64,000 nt of DNA from Celeribacter litoreus (GTDB lineage: Bacteria; Pseudomonadota; Alphaproteobacteria; Rhodobacterales; Rhodobacteraceae). The position numbers and the translations under genes were made by a program. The DNA is taken from NCBI RefSeq assembly GCF_020165855.1, contig NZ_JAIUFY010000005.1, positions 434,001 through 498,000 on the forward strand, read 5' to 3'. How positions within the stretch are numbered: position 1 is the stretch's first letter; each line of letters starts with the position of its first letter. Below the pieces are notes generated by a model that was not told where the DNA came from, did not search any database, and saw only the letters and a list, made by a program, of their open reading frames with translations. Positions 7,194 through 15,078 of the stretch are shown in pieces.

Positions 7194-9173
7194 TTACTCA
7201 GCCGCTTTGCTCGCCGGATCGACGAGGCCCACGATGTCGAACATGATGCGGTTCAACTCGAAATCCTTCGGCGTGTAGACGCGGGCGATGCCCATTGCGA
7301 GAAGGGCTTTCTCGTCTTCTTCCGGAATGATGCCTCCAACAACCACCGGAACGTGTCCGAGCCCTGCGGCACGCATCTGATCCATCAGTTCCGCCATAAG
7401 CGGCATGTGGGAGCCGGAGAGGATCGAGAGACCCACAACGTGCGCCTCATCTCGTTTGGCTGCGTCTACGATCTCTGCAGGCGTCAGACGGATGCCTTCA
7501 TAGGTGATGTCCATGCCGGTATCGCGGGCGCGTGCGGCGATCTGTTCGGCGCCGTTGGAGTGACCGTCGAGACCGGGTTTGCCGACGAGGAACTTCAGCT
7601 TGCGGCCCAGAGCGGCGGAGACGCGGGATACTTCTTCGCGGATTTCATCGAGCCCTTCGGTGCGGTTCGACGGGTTGGCGGAAACGCCGGTCGGGCCGCG
7701 GTACTGGCCGAAGGCAGAGCGCACGACGTCACCCCACTCGCCGGTCGTGGCACCCGCTTTGGCCGCCTCAATAGATGAGGGCATGATGTTCTCGCCGGAT
7801 TGGGCCGCGGCGCGGACCTTGGCGAGGGCGGCTTGCACAGCGGCCTCGTTGCGGGTAGCACGCCAAGCTTCGAGGCGCTTGATCTGATCGGCTTCGGCCT
7901 CTGGGTCGGCTTTCATGATCGCCCCGTCGCCTGTGGTCAGCGGGGAGGGTTCGCCCACTGTCCAACGGTTCACGCCGACCACGACGGTCTCGCCGCCTTC
8001 GATCTTGGTGATCCGCTCTGCGTTGGCCTCCACGAGGCGGGACTTCATGTATTCGATCGCCTCAATCGCGCCGCCCATCGAATCGAGTGTTTTCAACTCA
8101 TCCAGAGCGCCTTCCTTGAGTGCGGCGACCTTGCGTTCCACAGCGGGGTTTTCGTCGAACAGGTCTTCGTATTCGAGGAGGTCGGTCTCATAGGCGAGAA
8201 TCTGTTGCATCCGTAGGGACCATTGCTGGTCGAACGGGCGGGGCAGGCCGAGGGCTTCGTTCCAGGCTGGAAGCTGCACCGCGCGGGCGCGGGCGTTTTT
8301 CGACAGGGTGACGGCGAGCATCTCGATGAGAATACGGTAGACGTTATTCTCCGGCTGCTGCTCTGTGAGGCCCAGCGAGTTCACCTGCACGCCATAGCGG
8401 AAGCGGCGGAATTTCGGGTCCTCGACGCCGTAGCGTTCGCGGGTGATCTCGTCCCACAGTTCGACAAAGGCGCGCATTTTGCACATCTCGGTCACGAAGC
8501 GGATGCCCGCGTTCACAAAGAAGGAGATGCGCCCGACCATCGTCGGGAAGGCCTCTGCTGGCACTTTCTCTTTCAGATCGTCCAGAACCGCGATGGCGGT
8601 CGCGAGTGCGAAGGCCAGCTCCTGCTCCGGCGTCGCACCTGCCTCTTGCAGGTGGTAGGAACAGACGTTCATCGGGTTCCACTTGGGAAGATGCTCACGC
8701 GTATAGGCGGCAACATCCGTGATCATGCGCAGGGACGGGCGCGGCGGGCACACATATGTGCCGCGCGAGAGATACTCTTTGATAATGTCGTTCTGAACCG
8801 TGCCCTGAAGCTTGGAGACATCGGCACCCTGTTCCTCTGCGACGGCAATATAAAGCGACAGGAGCCACGGTGCAGTCGCGTTGATTGTCATGGAGGTATT
8901 CATCTGCTCCAGAGGGATCTCGTCAAAGAGCATCCGCATGTCGCCAAGGTGTGAGACAGGTACGCCAACCTTGCCGACCTCGCCTTTAGAGAGCTCATGG
9001 TCGCTGTCGTAGCCGGTCTGTGTCGGCAGGTCGAAGGCCACAGAGAGGCCCGTTTGCCCCTTGGACAGGTTGGTCCGATAGAGCGCGTTCGATGCTTTTG
9101 CAGTGGAATGGCCCGCATAGGTGCGGAAGAGCCATGGGCGATCTTTTTTGATCTCGGATTTTCCCTCAGTCAT
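7194..9173 (-). CDS. ecm: Ethylmalonyl-CoA mutase, adenosylcobalamin-dependent
   Basis: A 659-residue cytoplasmic enzyme converting (2R)-ethylmalonyl-CoA to (2S)-methylsuccinyl-CoA in the ethylmalonyl-CoA pathway for acetyl-CoA assimilation. The N-terminal part (about 1-500) is the acyl-CoA mutase barrel, with RPWLFRTYAGHSTA and SVAFDLPTQTGYDSDH. The C-terminal B12-binding domain has GLDGHSNGAEQIA (the DxHxxG motif), then GLSILSGSHMPLM and VVVGGIIPEED. Length and domain order fit Ecm/MeaA rather than the longer methylmalonyl-CoA mutase large subunit. A gggagg ribosome site precedes ATG 9173. It is divergent from ccr, the previous step in the pathway, across a 352-bp AT-rich region. Confidence 0.92.
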   Translation of the reverse strand: MTEGKSEIKKDRPWLFRTYAGHSTAKASNALYRTNLSKGQTGLSVAFDLPTQTGYDSDHELSKGEVGKVGVPVSHLGDMRMLFDEIPLEQMNTSMTINATAPWLLSLYIAVAEEQGADVSKLQGTVQNDIIKEYLSRGTYVCPPRPSLRMITDVAAYTREHLPKWNPMNVCSYHLQEAGATPEQELAFALATAIAVLDDLKEKVPAEAFPTMVGRISFFVNAGIRFVTEMCKMRAFVELWDEITRERYGVEDPKFRRFRYGVQVNSLGLTEQQPENNVYRILIEMLAVTLSKNARARAVQLPAWNEALGLPRPFDQQWSLRMQQILAYETDLLEYEDLFDENPAVERKVAALKEGALDELKTLDSMGGAIEAIEYMKSRLVEANAERITKIEGGETVVVGVNRWTVGEPSPLTTGDGAIMKADPEAEADQIKRLEAWRATRNEAAVQAALAKVRAAAQSGENIMPSSIEAAKAGATTGEWGDVVRSAFGQYRGPTGVSANPSNRTEGLDEIREEVSRVSAALGRKLKFLVGKPGLDGHSNGAEQIAARARDTGMDITYEGIRLTPAEIVDAAKRDEAHVVGLSILSGSHMPLMAELMDQMRAAGLGHVPVVVGGIIPEEDEKALLAMGIARVYTPKDFELNRIMFDIVGLVDPASKAAE

Positions 9174-9525
9174 TGCGAACCTCCCCAGATGAAGTTTGAA
9201 ACATTATTTCTCAGGTGGCTTTATGCGTGGAATATTGTGCCATTGTCAATTCGCCGCAATGCGGCAGAGACAGAATATTTCGCATAATTTTGATTGGCGT
9301 AACGAAATTTCTCGCTGAATTTTGAGCTAAGTTTGTTGATTTAAAAAGAGAATTTAGAATTTTCTGCATCCGCTCGGTTATAAAATTACAAAATTAGTAG
9401 CATATGCATTGCATAATTACTTTGCTAGCCTTATCACAGTGACAGCAACACCGCGATTCTGCATCGCGGCAGAGGAATTGGGTGCCGCGATCGGAAGGGC
9501 ACCTTTTAGAAGTGGAGGAAGAGAC
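9174..9525. promoter_or_regulatory. Divergent ecm/ccr promoter region
   Basis: 352 bases, clearly AT-rich (especially about 9200-9420), that must carry promoters for ecm and ccr. Two inverted repeats are visible: gccgc-aat-gcggc at 9253-9265 and TATGCA-T-TGCATA at 9403-9415. In-frame codons upstream of ccr extend its ORF to 9409 but lack coding character. No RNA gene is evident. Confidence 0.7.
9403..9415. promoter_or_regulatory. Inverted repeat in the ecm/ccr promoter region
   Basis: TATGCATTGCATA is a perfect 6+1+6 inverted repeat, 111 bases before the ccr ATG. It is a candidate operator for a pathway regulator; other alphaproteobacteria use dedicated regulators (CcrR-, RamB/PccR-like) for such genes. 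The match to a known site is not established. Confidence 0.35.
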
Positions 9526-10815
9526 ATGGCGCTCGACACGAACCAGCCGGTCTACATGGCCGAGGAAAAAGAACTCTACGAGATCGGGGAAATCCCGCCG
9601 ATGGGCTATGTGCCGCCGAAGATGTACGCGTGGGCAATCCGTCGCGATCGTCACGGCGAGCCGCTTCAGTCCTTTAAACAGGAAGTCGTGGACACATGGC
9701 AGATCGACAGCCACGAAGTGCTCGTTCTCGTGATGGCGGCGGGCGTCAACTATAATGGCGTTTGGGCTGGTCTCGGCCAACCGATCTCCCCGTTTGACGT
9801 GCACAAACAGGACTACCACATCGCAGGCTCTGATGCGTCCGGTATCGTTTGGGCCGTTGGCGACAAGGTGAAGAACTGGAAAGTCGGCGATGAAGTCGTG
9901 ATTCACTGTAACCAAGACGACGGCGACGACGAAGAGTGCAACGGCGGCGATCCGATGTTCTCCCCGACGCAGCGTATCTGGGGTTACGAGACCGGCGACG
10001 GTTCTTTCTCGCAGTTCACCCGCGTTCAAGCGCAACAGTTGATGCCGCGTCCGAAGCACCTCTCCTGGGAAGAAAGCGCCTGCTATACGCTGACGCTCGC
10101 GACCGCATACCGTATGCTCTTCGGTCACCACCCGCATGAGCTCAAGCCGGGTCAGAACGTCCTCGTTTGGGGCGCGTCCGGCGGTCTCGGTTCCTATGCG
10201 ATCCAGCTGGCCAACACCGTTGGTGCGAATGCAATCGGCGTGATCTCGGCTGAGAGCAAGCGTCAGTTCGTGATGGATCAGGGCGCCAAAGGCGTGATCA
10301 ACCGCAAGGACTTCAACTGCTGGGGCCAACTCCCGACAGTGAACTCGCCGGAGTATAACGAGTGGCTCAAAGAGGCCCGCAAGTTCGGTAAAGCGATCTG
10401 GGACATCACCGGCAAAGGCAACAACGTCGACATGGTGTTCGAGCATCCGGGTGAGGCGACCTTCCCAGTGTCCACGCTCATCGTGAAAAAGGGTGGCATC
10501 GTTGTGATCTGCGCCGGCACCTCCGGCTTCAACTGCACCTTCGACGTGCGCTACATGTGGATGCACCAGAAGCGTCTTCAGGGCAGCCACTTCGCGAACC
10601 TGAAACAGGCAGCGTCTGCGAACCGTCTGATGTGCGAAGAGCGCCTCGATCCGTGTATGTCCGAAGTGTTCACTTGGGCCGAGATTCCGGAGGCACACAT
10701 GAAAATGCTCCGCAACGAGCACAAGCCGGGCAACATGTCCGTGCTCGTTCAGGCGCCGAAAACCGGTCTGCACACTTTGCAGGATGTTCTGGACGCAGGT
10801 CCGACGAAGTCCTGA
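9526..10815 (+). CDS. ccr: Crotonyl-CoA carboxylase/reductase
   Basis: A 429-residue medium-chain dehydrogenase/reductase that reductively carboxylates crotonyl-CoA with NADPH and CO2 to (2S)-ethylmalonyl-CoA. The NADPH-binding fold is seen at VLVWGASGGLGSYAIQLA (about residues 210-227). Other family signatures are VMAAGVNYNGVWAGLG, YHIAGSDASGIVWAVG, and IHCNQDDGDDEECNGGDPMF in the middle. ATG 9526 is fixed by a ggagga ribosome site 7 bases upstream and the family start MALDT. It is divergent from ecm. A terminator follows, and the luxR/luxI cluster lies just downstream on the same strand. Confidence 0.97.
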   Translation: MALDTNQPVYMAEEKELYEIGEIPPMGYVPPKMYAWAIRRDRHGEPLQSFKQEVVDTWQIDSHEVLVLVMAAGVNYNGVWAGLGQPISPFDVHKQDYHIAGSDASGIVWAVGDKVKNWKVGDEVVIHCNQDDGDDEECNGGDPMFSPTQRIWGYETGDGSFSQFTRVQAQQLMPRPKHLSWEESACYTLTLATAYRMLFGHHPHELKPGQNVLVWGASGGLGSYAIQLANTVGANAIGVISAESKRQFVMDQGAKGVINRKDFNCWGQLPTVNSPEYNEWLKEARKFGKAIWDITGKGNNVDMVFEHPGEATFPVSTLIVKKGGIVVICAGTSGFNCTFDVRYMWMHQKRLQGSHFANLKQAASANRLMCEERLDPCMSEVFTWAEIPEAHMKMLRNEHKPGNMSVLVQAPKTGLHTLQDVLDAGPTKS

Positions 10816-11120
10816 TCCGAAGGGTCAGCCTAAATTTTATCCCGCTCGGTTTGCGCCGGGCGGGATTTTTTGTGGGTGTTGGATTTCTGCAACTCAAGGT
10901 TGTCGGTGCCGATTCTGCGACTCTCGACGGTCTGCGTGACTGGATCGTAGGGGCGGCGCGTAGACTTAAAGGGTGAAAAAACAACAGTTTATTGAATTCA
11001 TAGGGTTAGCTGTTCGCCCCTCGCTATTTCTGGGGAGGGTGAATCCGTGAATGTTCAGGTTTCCGATGCCTGCCTAGAGTTGAGTTATGCCACCGAAATA
11101 TCGCTGAAATGAGGGTTTAC
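10816..11120. other. Gap between ccr and the luxR-associated small ORF
   Basis: 305 bases. The first 55 hold the ccr terminator. The remainder has no convincing ORF and is presumably the promoter region of the lux cluster. It contains a weak inverted repeat CAGG-N9-CCTG at 11056-11072 that is reminiscent of, but not a good match to, a lux box. Confidence 0.4.
10839..10871 (+). terminator. Rho-independent terminator after ccr
   Basis: An imperfect 11-bp stem (atcccgctcgg 10839-10849 with ccgggcgggat 10856-10866) is followed by a run of T, about 25 bases after the ccr stop. Confidence 0.8.
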
Positions 11121-11330
11121 ATGCGAAACGATTGGATACTTGATGTACTTGCTGACCTGCGGACGTTTGCAGAACAGAACGGCCTAAGCGCAAGTGCAGA
11201 GCAACTCGGAGATACCTGCCTCGTCATTGCCGCCGAACTGTCCAACCGCGAGACGCAGGGCATCGTGAAACAGGCAGGTGCGCATGAAGGCAGGGTTGCA
11301 GGAATTGCTGGAGGATATTCAGCGGGTTGA
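11121..11330 (+). CDS. Small protein upstream of and overlapping luxR
   Basis: A 69-residue ORF. The first half (MRNDWILDVLADLRTFAEQN, then GLSASAEQL) looks like a genuine folded helix and I recall similar short proteins encoded just before luxR or elsewhere in Rhodobacteraceae. The second half after about residue 40 (SNRETQGIVKQAGAH...) is glycine-rich and shares DNA with luxR, so the tail may be less constrained. ATG 11121 has a gagg ribosome site 6 bases upstream and is preferred to ATG 11109. It overlaps luxR by 47 bases, suggesting translational coupling. Function unknown. Confidence 0.5.
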   Translation: MRNDWILDVLADLRTFAEQNGLSASAEQLGDTCLVIAAELSNRETQGIVKQAGAHEGRVAGIAGGYSAG

Positions 11331-11997
11331 GAATCTGGAGACTTTCCAGAGCGCGACAGAGCGCCTGCGCGATCTCCTCGGGTTGAGCCATGTCGTCTAC
11401 CATTGGGTAAATAGCGTCGGAGAACGGTTCGGAGCGGGCACCTATTCCTCGGAGTGGGTCGATCGTTACCTCGAAAAAGACTACCTGCGTATGGACCCGG
11501 TGATCTTCGGATGTTTCCAACGCTTTACGCCTGTCAATTGGAAGCAACTCGACTGGTCAAGCAAAGCGGCGAAAGCGTTCCTACACGATGCCTTGGCGCA
11601 TGGAGTGGGCAATCAAGGATACTCCATCCCGATCCGTGGCCCGAACGGCCAGTTTGCGCTTTTTACGATCAACGACACGTCCTCTGATGAGGCATGGGAA
11701 ACCCTGATCGCGGAGACGGAGCGGGACCTCGTCATCATCGCCCACGAATTCAACAAACGCGCGCTTGCGCTCGATGCGCGGGAAGAAAGCGCACCTGCGC
11801 CGACACTTTCTCCGCGCGAAACCGCGGCTGTCACGCACATTGCTAAGGGGTTGAGCCGTGCGCAGGCCGCCGCCGAAATGGGAATTTCCGAACACACGCT
11901 CCGTGTCTATATCGAAGCGGCGCGACACAAACTCGGCGCACTGAACACGACCCACGCGGTCGCGCGGGCATTGTCAAACGGGTTGATCATCGTCTGA
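11284..11997 (+). CDS. LuxR-family quorum-sensing transcriptional regulator
   Basis: A 237-residue two-domain regulator. Residues about 10-155 form the autoinducer-binding domain, with aromatic and acidic signature residues in YHWVNSVGERF, EWVDRYLEKDYLRMDPV and GYSIPIRGPNGQFALFT. Residues about 165-230 form the LuxR helix-turn-helix: LSPRETAAVTHIAKGLS, then AAAEMGISEHTLRVYI. It should bind an acyl-homoserine lactone and DNA as a dimer. ATG 11284 is used; GTG 11278 is 2 codons earlier. The cognate synthase gene luxI follows on the same strand after 95 bases. Confidence 0.93.
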   Translation: MKAGLQELLEDIQRVENLETFQSATERLRDLLGLSHVVYHWVNSVGERFGAGTYSSEWVDRYLEKDYLRMDPVIFGCFQRFTPVNWKQLDWSSKAAKAFLHDALAHGVGNQGYSIPIRGPNGQFALFTINDTSSDEAWETLIAETERDLVIIAHEFNKRALALDAREESAPAPTLSPRETAAVTHIAKGLSRAQAAAEMGISEHTLRVYIEAARHKLGALNTTHAVARALSNGLIIV

Positions 11998-12009
11998 GAG
12001 TTTGTGCCA

Positions 12010-12028
12010 ACCACCGTACGCTGGTGGT
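12010..12028. promoter_or_regulatory. Inverted repeat between luxR and luxI
   Basis: accacc (12010-12015) and ggtggt (12023-12028) flank a 7-base centre, giving a 19-bp inverted repeat 65 bases before luxI. Size and position are what one expects of a LuxR binding site, but the bases do not closely match the classical lux box. It could instead form an RNA hairpin attenuating readthrough from luxR. Confidence 0.4.
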
Positions 12029-12092
12029 GTCTGTTCTTTAAATGTTCTTCTGTATCCATGGTTGCAGCTGATGGAGACAGGAGCACAAACCC

Positions 12093-12731
12093 ATGCTGCG
12101 CTATATCTACGGACAAGACCTTCGCCACTTCCCCCGCCTGCGCGACACGATGTTTCGCGACCGTGCAGAGCAATTCAAAAACCGCCTCGGATGGGAGGTG
12201 CAGGTCAATGAAAAGGGGGAGGAGCGGGACGAATACGACGATATGAACCCGCTCTACGTCATCTGGCAAAAGCCGGACGGCACACATGGTGGGTCCATGC
12301 GGTTTTTGCCGACGACGGGCGACACGATGGTCAACGACCATTTCCTCTTTTTGACCGACGGCGTGCGGATCGAAAGCCCCTTCATATGGGAATGCACAAG
12401 GTTTTGCCTCGCGCCCGGCGCGGACCGTCGGGTTACGGCGGCCCTCACGCTTGGTGCCGGTGAAATCATGGAGGAATTCGGTCTCAAACATTTCGTTGGC
12501 GTGTTCGACCCACGGATGGAGCGGATCTATTCCCTGATGGGCCTGAACCCAGACGTGCTCGGGCGGTCCGGTGAGGGGCGCGGCGCGGTCGGTGTCGGCC
12601 TCTGGGAAATGCATGAAGATGTTTTTGTGCCCACGCTTGAACGCGCCGGAGTTGACCGCGAGACGTCGAAGTGCTGGTTCCGGATGGCGTTTGATGAGGG
12701 CTATACCCAACAGGAACGCGCCATCGCATGA
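12093..12731 (+). CDS. LuxI-family acyl-homoserine-lactone synthase
   Basis: A 212-residue cytoplasmic synthase making an N-acyl-homoserine lactone from S-adenosylmethionine and an acyl carrier. The conserved N-terminal core is visible: R and F in RDRAEQFKNRLGW, acidic residues in DEYDDMNPLYVI, the GSMRFLPTTG strand, and WECTRFCL. The acyl chain made cannot be read from sequence. It follows luxR on the same strand and is followed, with 4-bp overlap or a 62-bp gap depending on the start chosen, by a helicase gene. Autoregulation by the upstream LuxR is likely. Confidence 0.93.
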   Translation: MLRYIYGQDLRHFPRLRDTMFRDRAEQFKNRLGWEVQVNEKGEERDEYDDMNPLYVIWQKPDGTHGGSMRFLPTTGDTMVNDHFLFLTDGVRIESPFIWECTRFCLAPGADRRVTAALTLGAGEIMEEFGLKHFVGVFDPRMERIYSLMGLNPDVLGRSGEGRGAVGVGLWEMHEDVFVPTLERAGVDRETSKCWFRMAFDEGYTQQERAIA

Positions 12732-12771
12732 CGGCTCCGAGAGCTGTCTATTCCCACTGGCGCCCGTTGCT

Positions 12772-12790
12772 GGGGACCACTATGGTCCCC
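12772..12790. promoter_or_regulatory. 8-bp stem hairpin just before the helicase start
   Basis: ggggacca (12772-12779) and tggtcccc (12783-12790) form a perfect stem with a 3-base loop, 3 bases before ATG 12794. As RNA it would occlude the usual ribosome-site position; as DNA it could be an operator. Confidence 0.4.
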
Positions 12791-12793
12791 GAC

Positions 12794-14344
12794 ATGACGG
12801 TGACATTCTCCTCAGATCAGGCCGAAGCCTTTGACGCGATTGCAGAGATGCTGTCGCGGGTTGGTGTTGATCTGGAAGAGGGCATTGTCACACCGAAGGC
12901 GAATAGCACAGAGCAAGTCTGTGCCGTCGTCGGCAAGGCAGGATCTGGTAAAACGCTTTTGCTCTCAGAGCTTTACAAAGCGCTTGACGAGGCCGGTGTT
13001 GATATCGTGTCCGGCGATTGGGAAGGCAAACGGCGCAAGGATCGCCGCACGCTCGCCATTCTCGCGCCGACGAACAAGGCGGCGTCTGTTCTGCGCACAC
13101 GCGGCGTGCCTGCGACGACGATCCACCGTATTCTCTACACGCCGGTGTATGATCCGGAATATGAGGCGATTGCCGAATGGCTCGCGGGGAATGGGGATCG
13201 GCCGGACATCGAAGGGTTGCAAATTGAAGGTCTGACCGATGCGGCGCTTGATCGGGCCTACGCCTTCTACCAGACCCACAAATCCATCCCTGGTGCATTG
13301 GCTGCAGCAGGGCTGCGTGGGTCCGATTTCATCAATGGTTGGAAGCGCCGCGAGGACCCGCTCGATATCGGGTTCATTGACGAGAGCTCCATGCTCGACA
13401 AACGTCAGTTCGAGGACCTTCAGGAAATTTTTCCGACGCTGGTCCTCTTTGGCGATCCTGCCCAGCTTGCCCCTGTGAACCAGTCGGGCGAAATGGTGTT
13501 CGATGCGATGCCGGAGGAGAAGAAACACATACTCCATCGCATCCACCGTCAGGAAGCAGACAACCCGATCCTCGATCTCGCGCATGCCTTGGCCGACCCC
13601 GAGCTAGGGTTTGAACAGTTCGAGCGGATGATCGAAGAGGCCGCCGCGCGCGATGAGCGCGTCGTCTACGCGGGCCGTGTCGAGAGCGATCTCATGGCGC
13701 GGTCTCCCGTGCTCGTCTGGCGCAACGCAACACGCATCCGTCTGATCCATGCGTTTCGGTCCGTGTTCGATGCGCCGGAAGATACGCTTTTGCCGGGTGA
13801 GCCGCTCATTTGTGACGGGATTGAATTGCCCGCAAAACACCGGAAGAAACGGCTCGACCTTGAAGCGCGCGGTTTGATCAAGGGTGCTCAGGTCGTCTAC
13901 CTCGGGCCGGGGCGCAAGCCCGGTTTCTCGCGCCTTCATGTCATTGGCGCGGAAAGCCCGAATATCGGTGCAGCTTCGATCATCAAGATTGAGAGCCTCG
14001 ACGAAGAAGAACCGTTCATCCCCTACGCCGCGCGTATGGGGGCGACTTTTCTGCATGGCGCGGCGGTGACCATTCACAAGGCGCAGGGTTCGCAGTGGGA
14101 GAATGTGCAGGTCTTCGCGCCTGATCTCTATGCTGCGGCACGCGCCGGACGGATGGAAGCGGGCATTCCGCTATGGAAACGTCTGGCCTATGTTGCCATC
14201 ACACGCGCAGAGAAGCGGCTCCTCTGGGTCACCCGCGCACGCCTCGCGAAGCCGTCGCAGCCGCTGGCGGTGTCGGATCTGACGGCCCAAACTGTGGCAT
14301 TCGCTCTCGAGTCCGAGCCCGCCGAGCCGCAATTTAACGTCTGA
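12794..14344 (+). CDS. ATP-dependent RecD/UvrD-like helicase
   Basis: A 516-residue superfamily I helicase. Walker A is VVGKAGSGKTLLLSELYKAL (about residues 44-63), motif Ia ILAPTNKAASVLR, motif II DIGFIDESSML (Walker B-like, with the ESS box), motif III LFGDPAQLAPV, motif V HKAQGSQWENVQVFAPD and motif VI AYVAITRAEKRLLW near the end. It probably acts on DNA ends or in recombination. ATG 12794 matches the family start (MTVTFSSDQAEAF); the alternative ATG 12728 overlaps luxI by 4 bp and would add 22 residues. Its 3' end overlaps the convergent TIGR02186-type gene by 11 bases. Confidence 0.88.
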   Translation: MTVTFSSDQAEAFDAIAEMLSRVGVDLEEGIVTPKANSTEQVCAVVGKAGSGKTLLLSELYKALDEAGVDIVSGDWEGKRRKDRRTLAILAPTNKAASVLRTRGVPATTIHRILYTPVYDPEYEAIAEWLAGNGDRPDIEGLQIEGLTDAALDRAYAFYQTHKSIPGALAAAGLRGSDFINGWKRREDPLDIGFIDESSMLDKRQFEDLQEIFPTLVLFGDPAQLAPVNQSGEMVFDAMPEEKKHILHRIHRQEADNPILDLAHALADPELGFEQFERMIEEAAARDERVVYAGRVESDLMARSPVLVWRNATRIRLIHAFRSVFDAPEDTLLPGEPLICDGIELPAKHRKKRLDLEARGLIKGAQVVYLGPGRKPGFSRLHVIGAESPNIGAASIIKIESLDEEEPFIPYAARMGATFLHGAAVTIHKAQGSQWENVQVFAPDLYAAARAGRMEAGIPLWKRLAYVAITRAEKRLLWVTRARLAKPSQPLAVSDLTAQTVAFALESEPAEPQFNV

Positions 14345-15077
14345 TCAGACGGAAGATTTCGGACGCGGCCCAGCCACTGATGGCGGCAATCGCAAGCGCC
14401 ATAATCCCGTAGATGAGCGCCTGATTATAGGCGAGATTGTAGAGCAATCTTTCGATGCCAACCTTCTGCACATTGATGGACGTGCCGTAGCTGTCGATCA
14501 CCTCACCGTTCCGCAGCAGGAAGATACGCGTGACGTAGTTCCCTTCGGTGATGTTGGCGGGCAGGGCGATGGCCGTGTTGAACAGCGTATCCTGCGACAG
14601 CGAAACTTCGTTCTCGCGGGTCCGATAAAGATCGTCTTCGATGCGAAGGCGCACAAGTGCTTCACGCGCGGGATCGCCGCGCAAGGCGGGGAGGATGCGT
14701 TTCTCTGCGGTGATTTTCCAAAGGCTATCCGTGAGAGGGGGCAGTATGTCATCAAGCGGTCGTGTGGTCGCAACCGTGTAGAATGTCGGCGTGTGGCCGA
14801 TAATCTGAGCTTCGACATTGATCCAGATGCCAAAGCGCCGATCCTTGCGCCGGATCGTCTCGACTTTCTCGGGCCCTGCGACGGTGATGATGACATCGAG
14901 CGGAGAGTCCTGTGGCTGCGGCGCGTCGCGCTTTACGGCGCCGAAGACCAAAATCTCGGATCCGTCGAAATTCGCATTCACTGAAACGCGGGTCTGGCTC
15001 AAGGCGGCAACGACCTGTTCCGCATGCGCGGACAGAGGGAAGAGAAACAACAGCGCGGCGAGGAGGCGGATCAACAT
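14334..15077 (-). CDS. TIGR02186-type membrane-anchored periplasmic protein
   Basis: A 247-residue protein with a signal peptide (MLIRLLAALLFLFPLSAHA), a periplasmic beta-rich region beginning EQVVAALSQTRVSVNANF, and a C-terminal membrane segment (about 220-241, YGIMALAIAAISGWAASEIF). The family is known as a conserved alphaproteobacterial protein of unknown function, commonly next to a TSUP permease. Here it follows the TSUP gene by a single base, so the two are an operon and likely work together at the inner membrane, perhaps in transport of a sulfur- or carbon-containing anion. That role is inferred from context. Confidence 0.75.
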   Translation of the reverse strand: MLIRLLAALLFLFPLSAHAEQVVAALSQTRVSVNANFDGSEILVFGAVKRDAPQPQDSPLDVIITVAGPEKVETIRRKDRRFGIWINVEAQIIGHTPTFYTVATTRPLDDILPPLTDSLWKITAEKRILPALRGDPAREALVRLRIEDDLYRTRENEVSLSQDTLFNTAIALPANITEGNYVTRIFLLRNGEVIDSYGTSINVQKVGIERLLYNLAYNQALIYGIMALAIAAISGWAASEIFRLIRR

Positions 15078-15078
15078 A

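Noticed and set aside
11056-11072. CAGG-N9-CCTG as a lux box upstream of the luxR-associated ORF
   Set aside because: Only four bases pair on each side and the spacing is loose; this occurs by chance too often to call.
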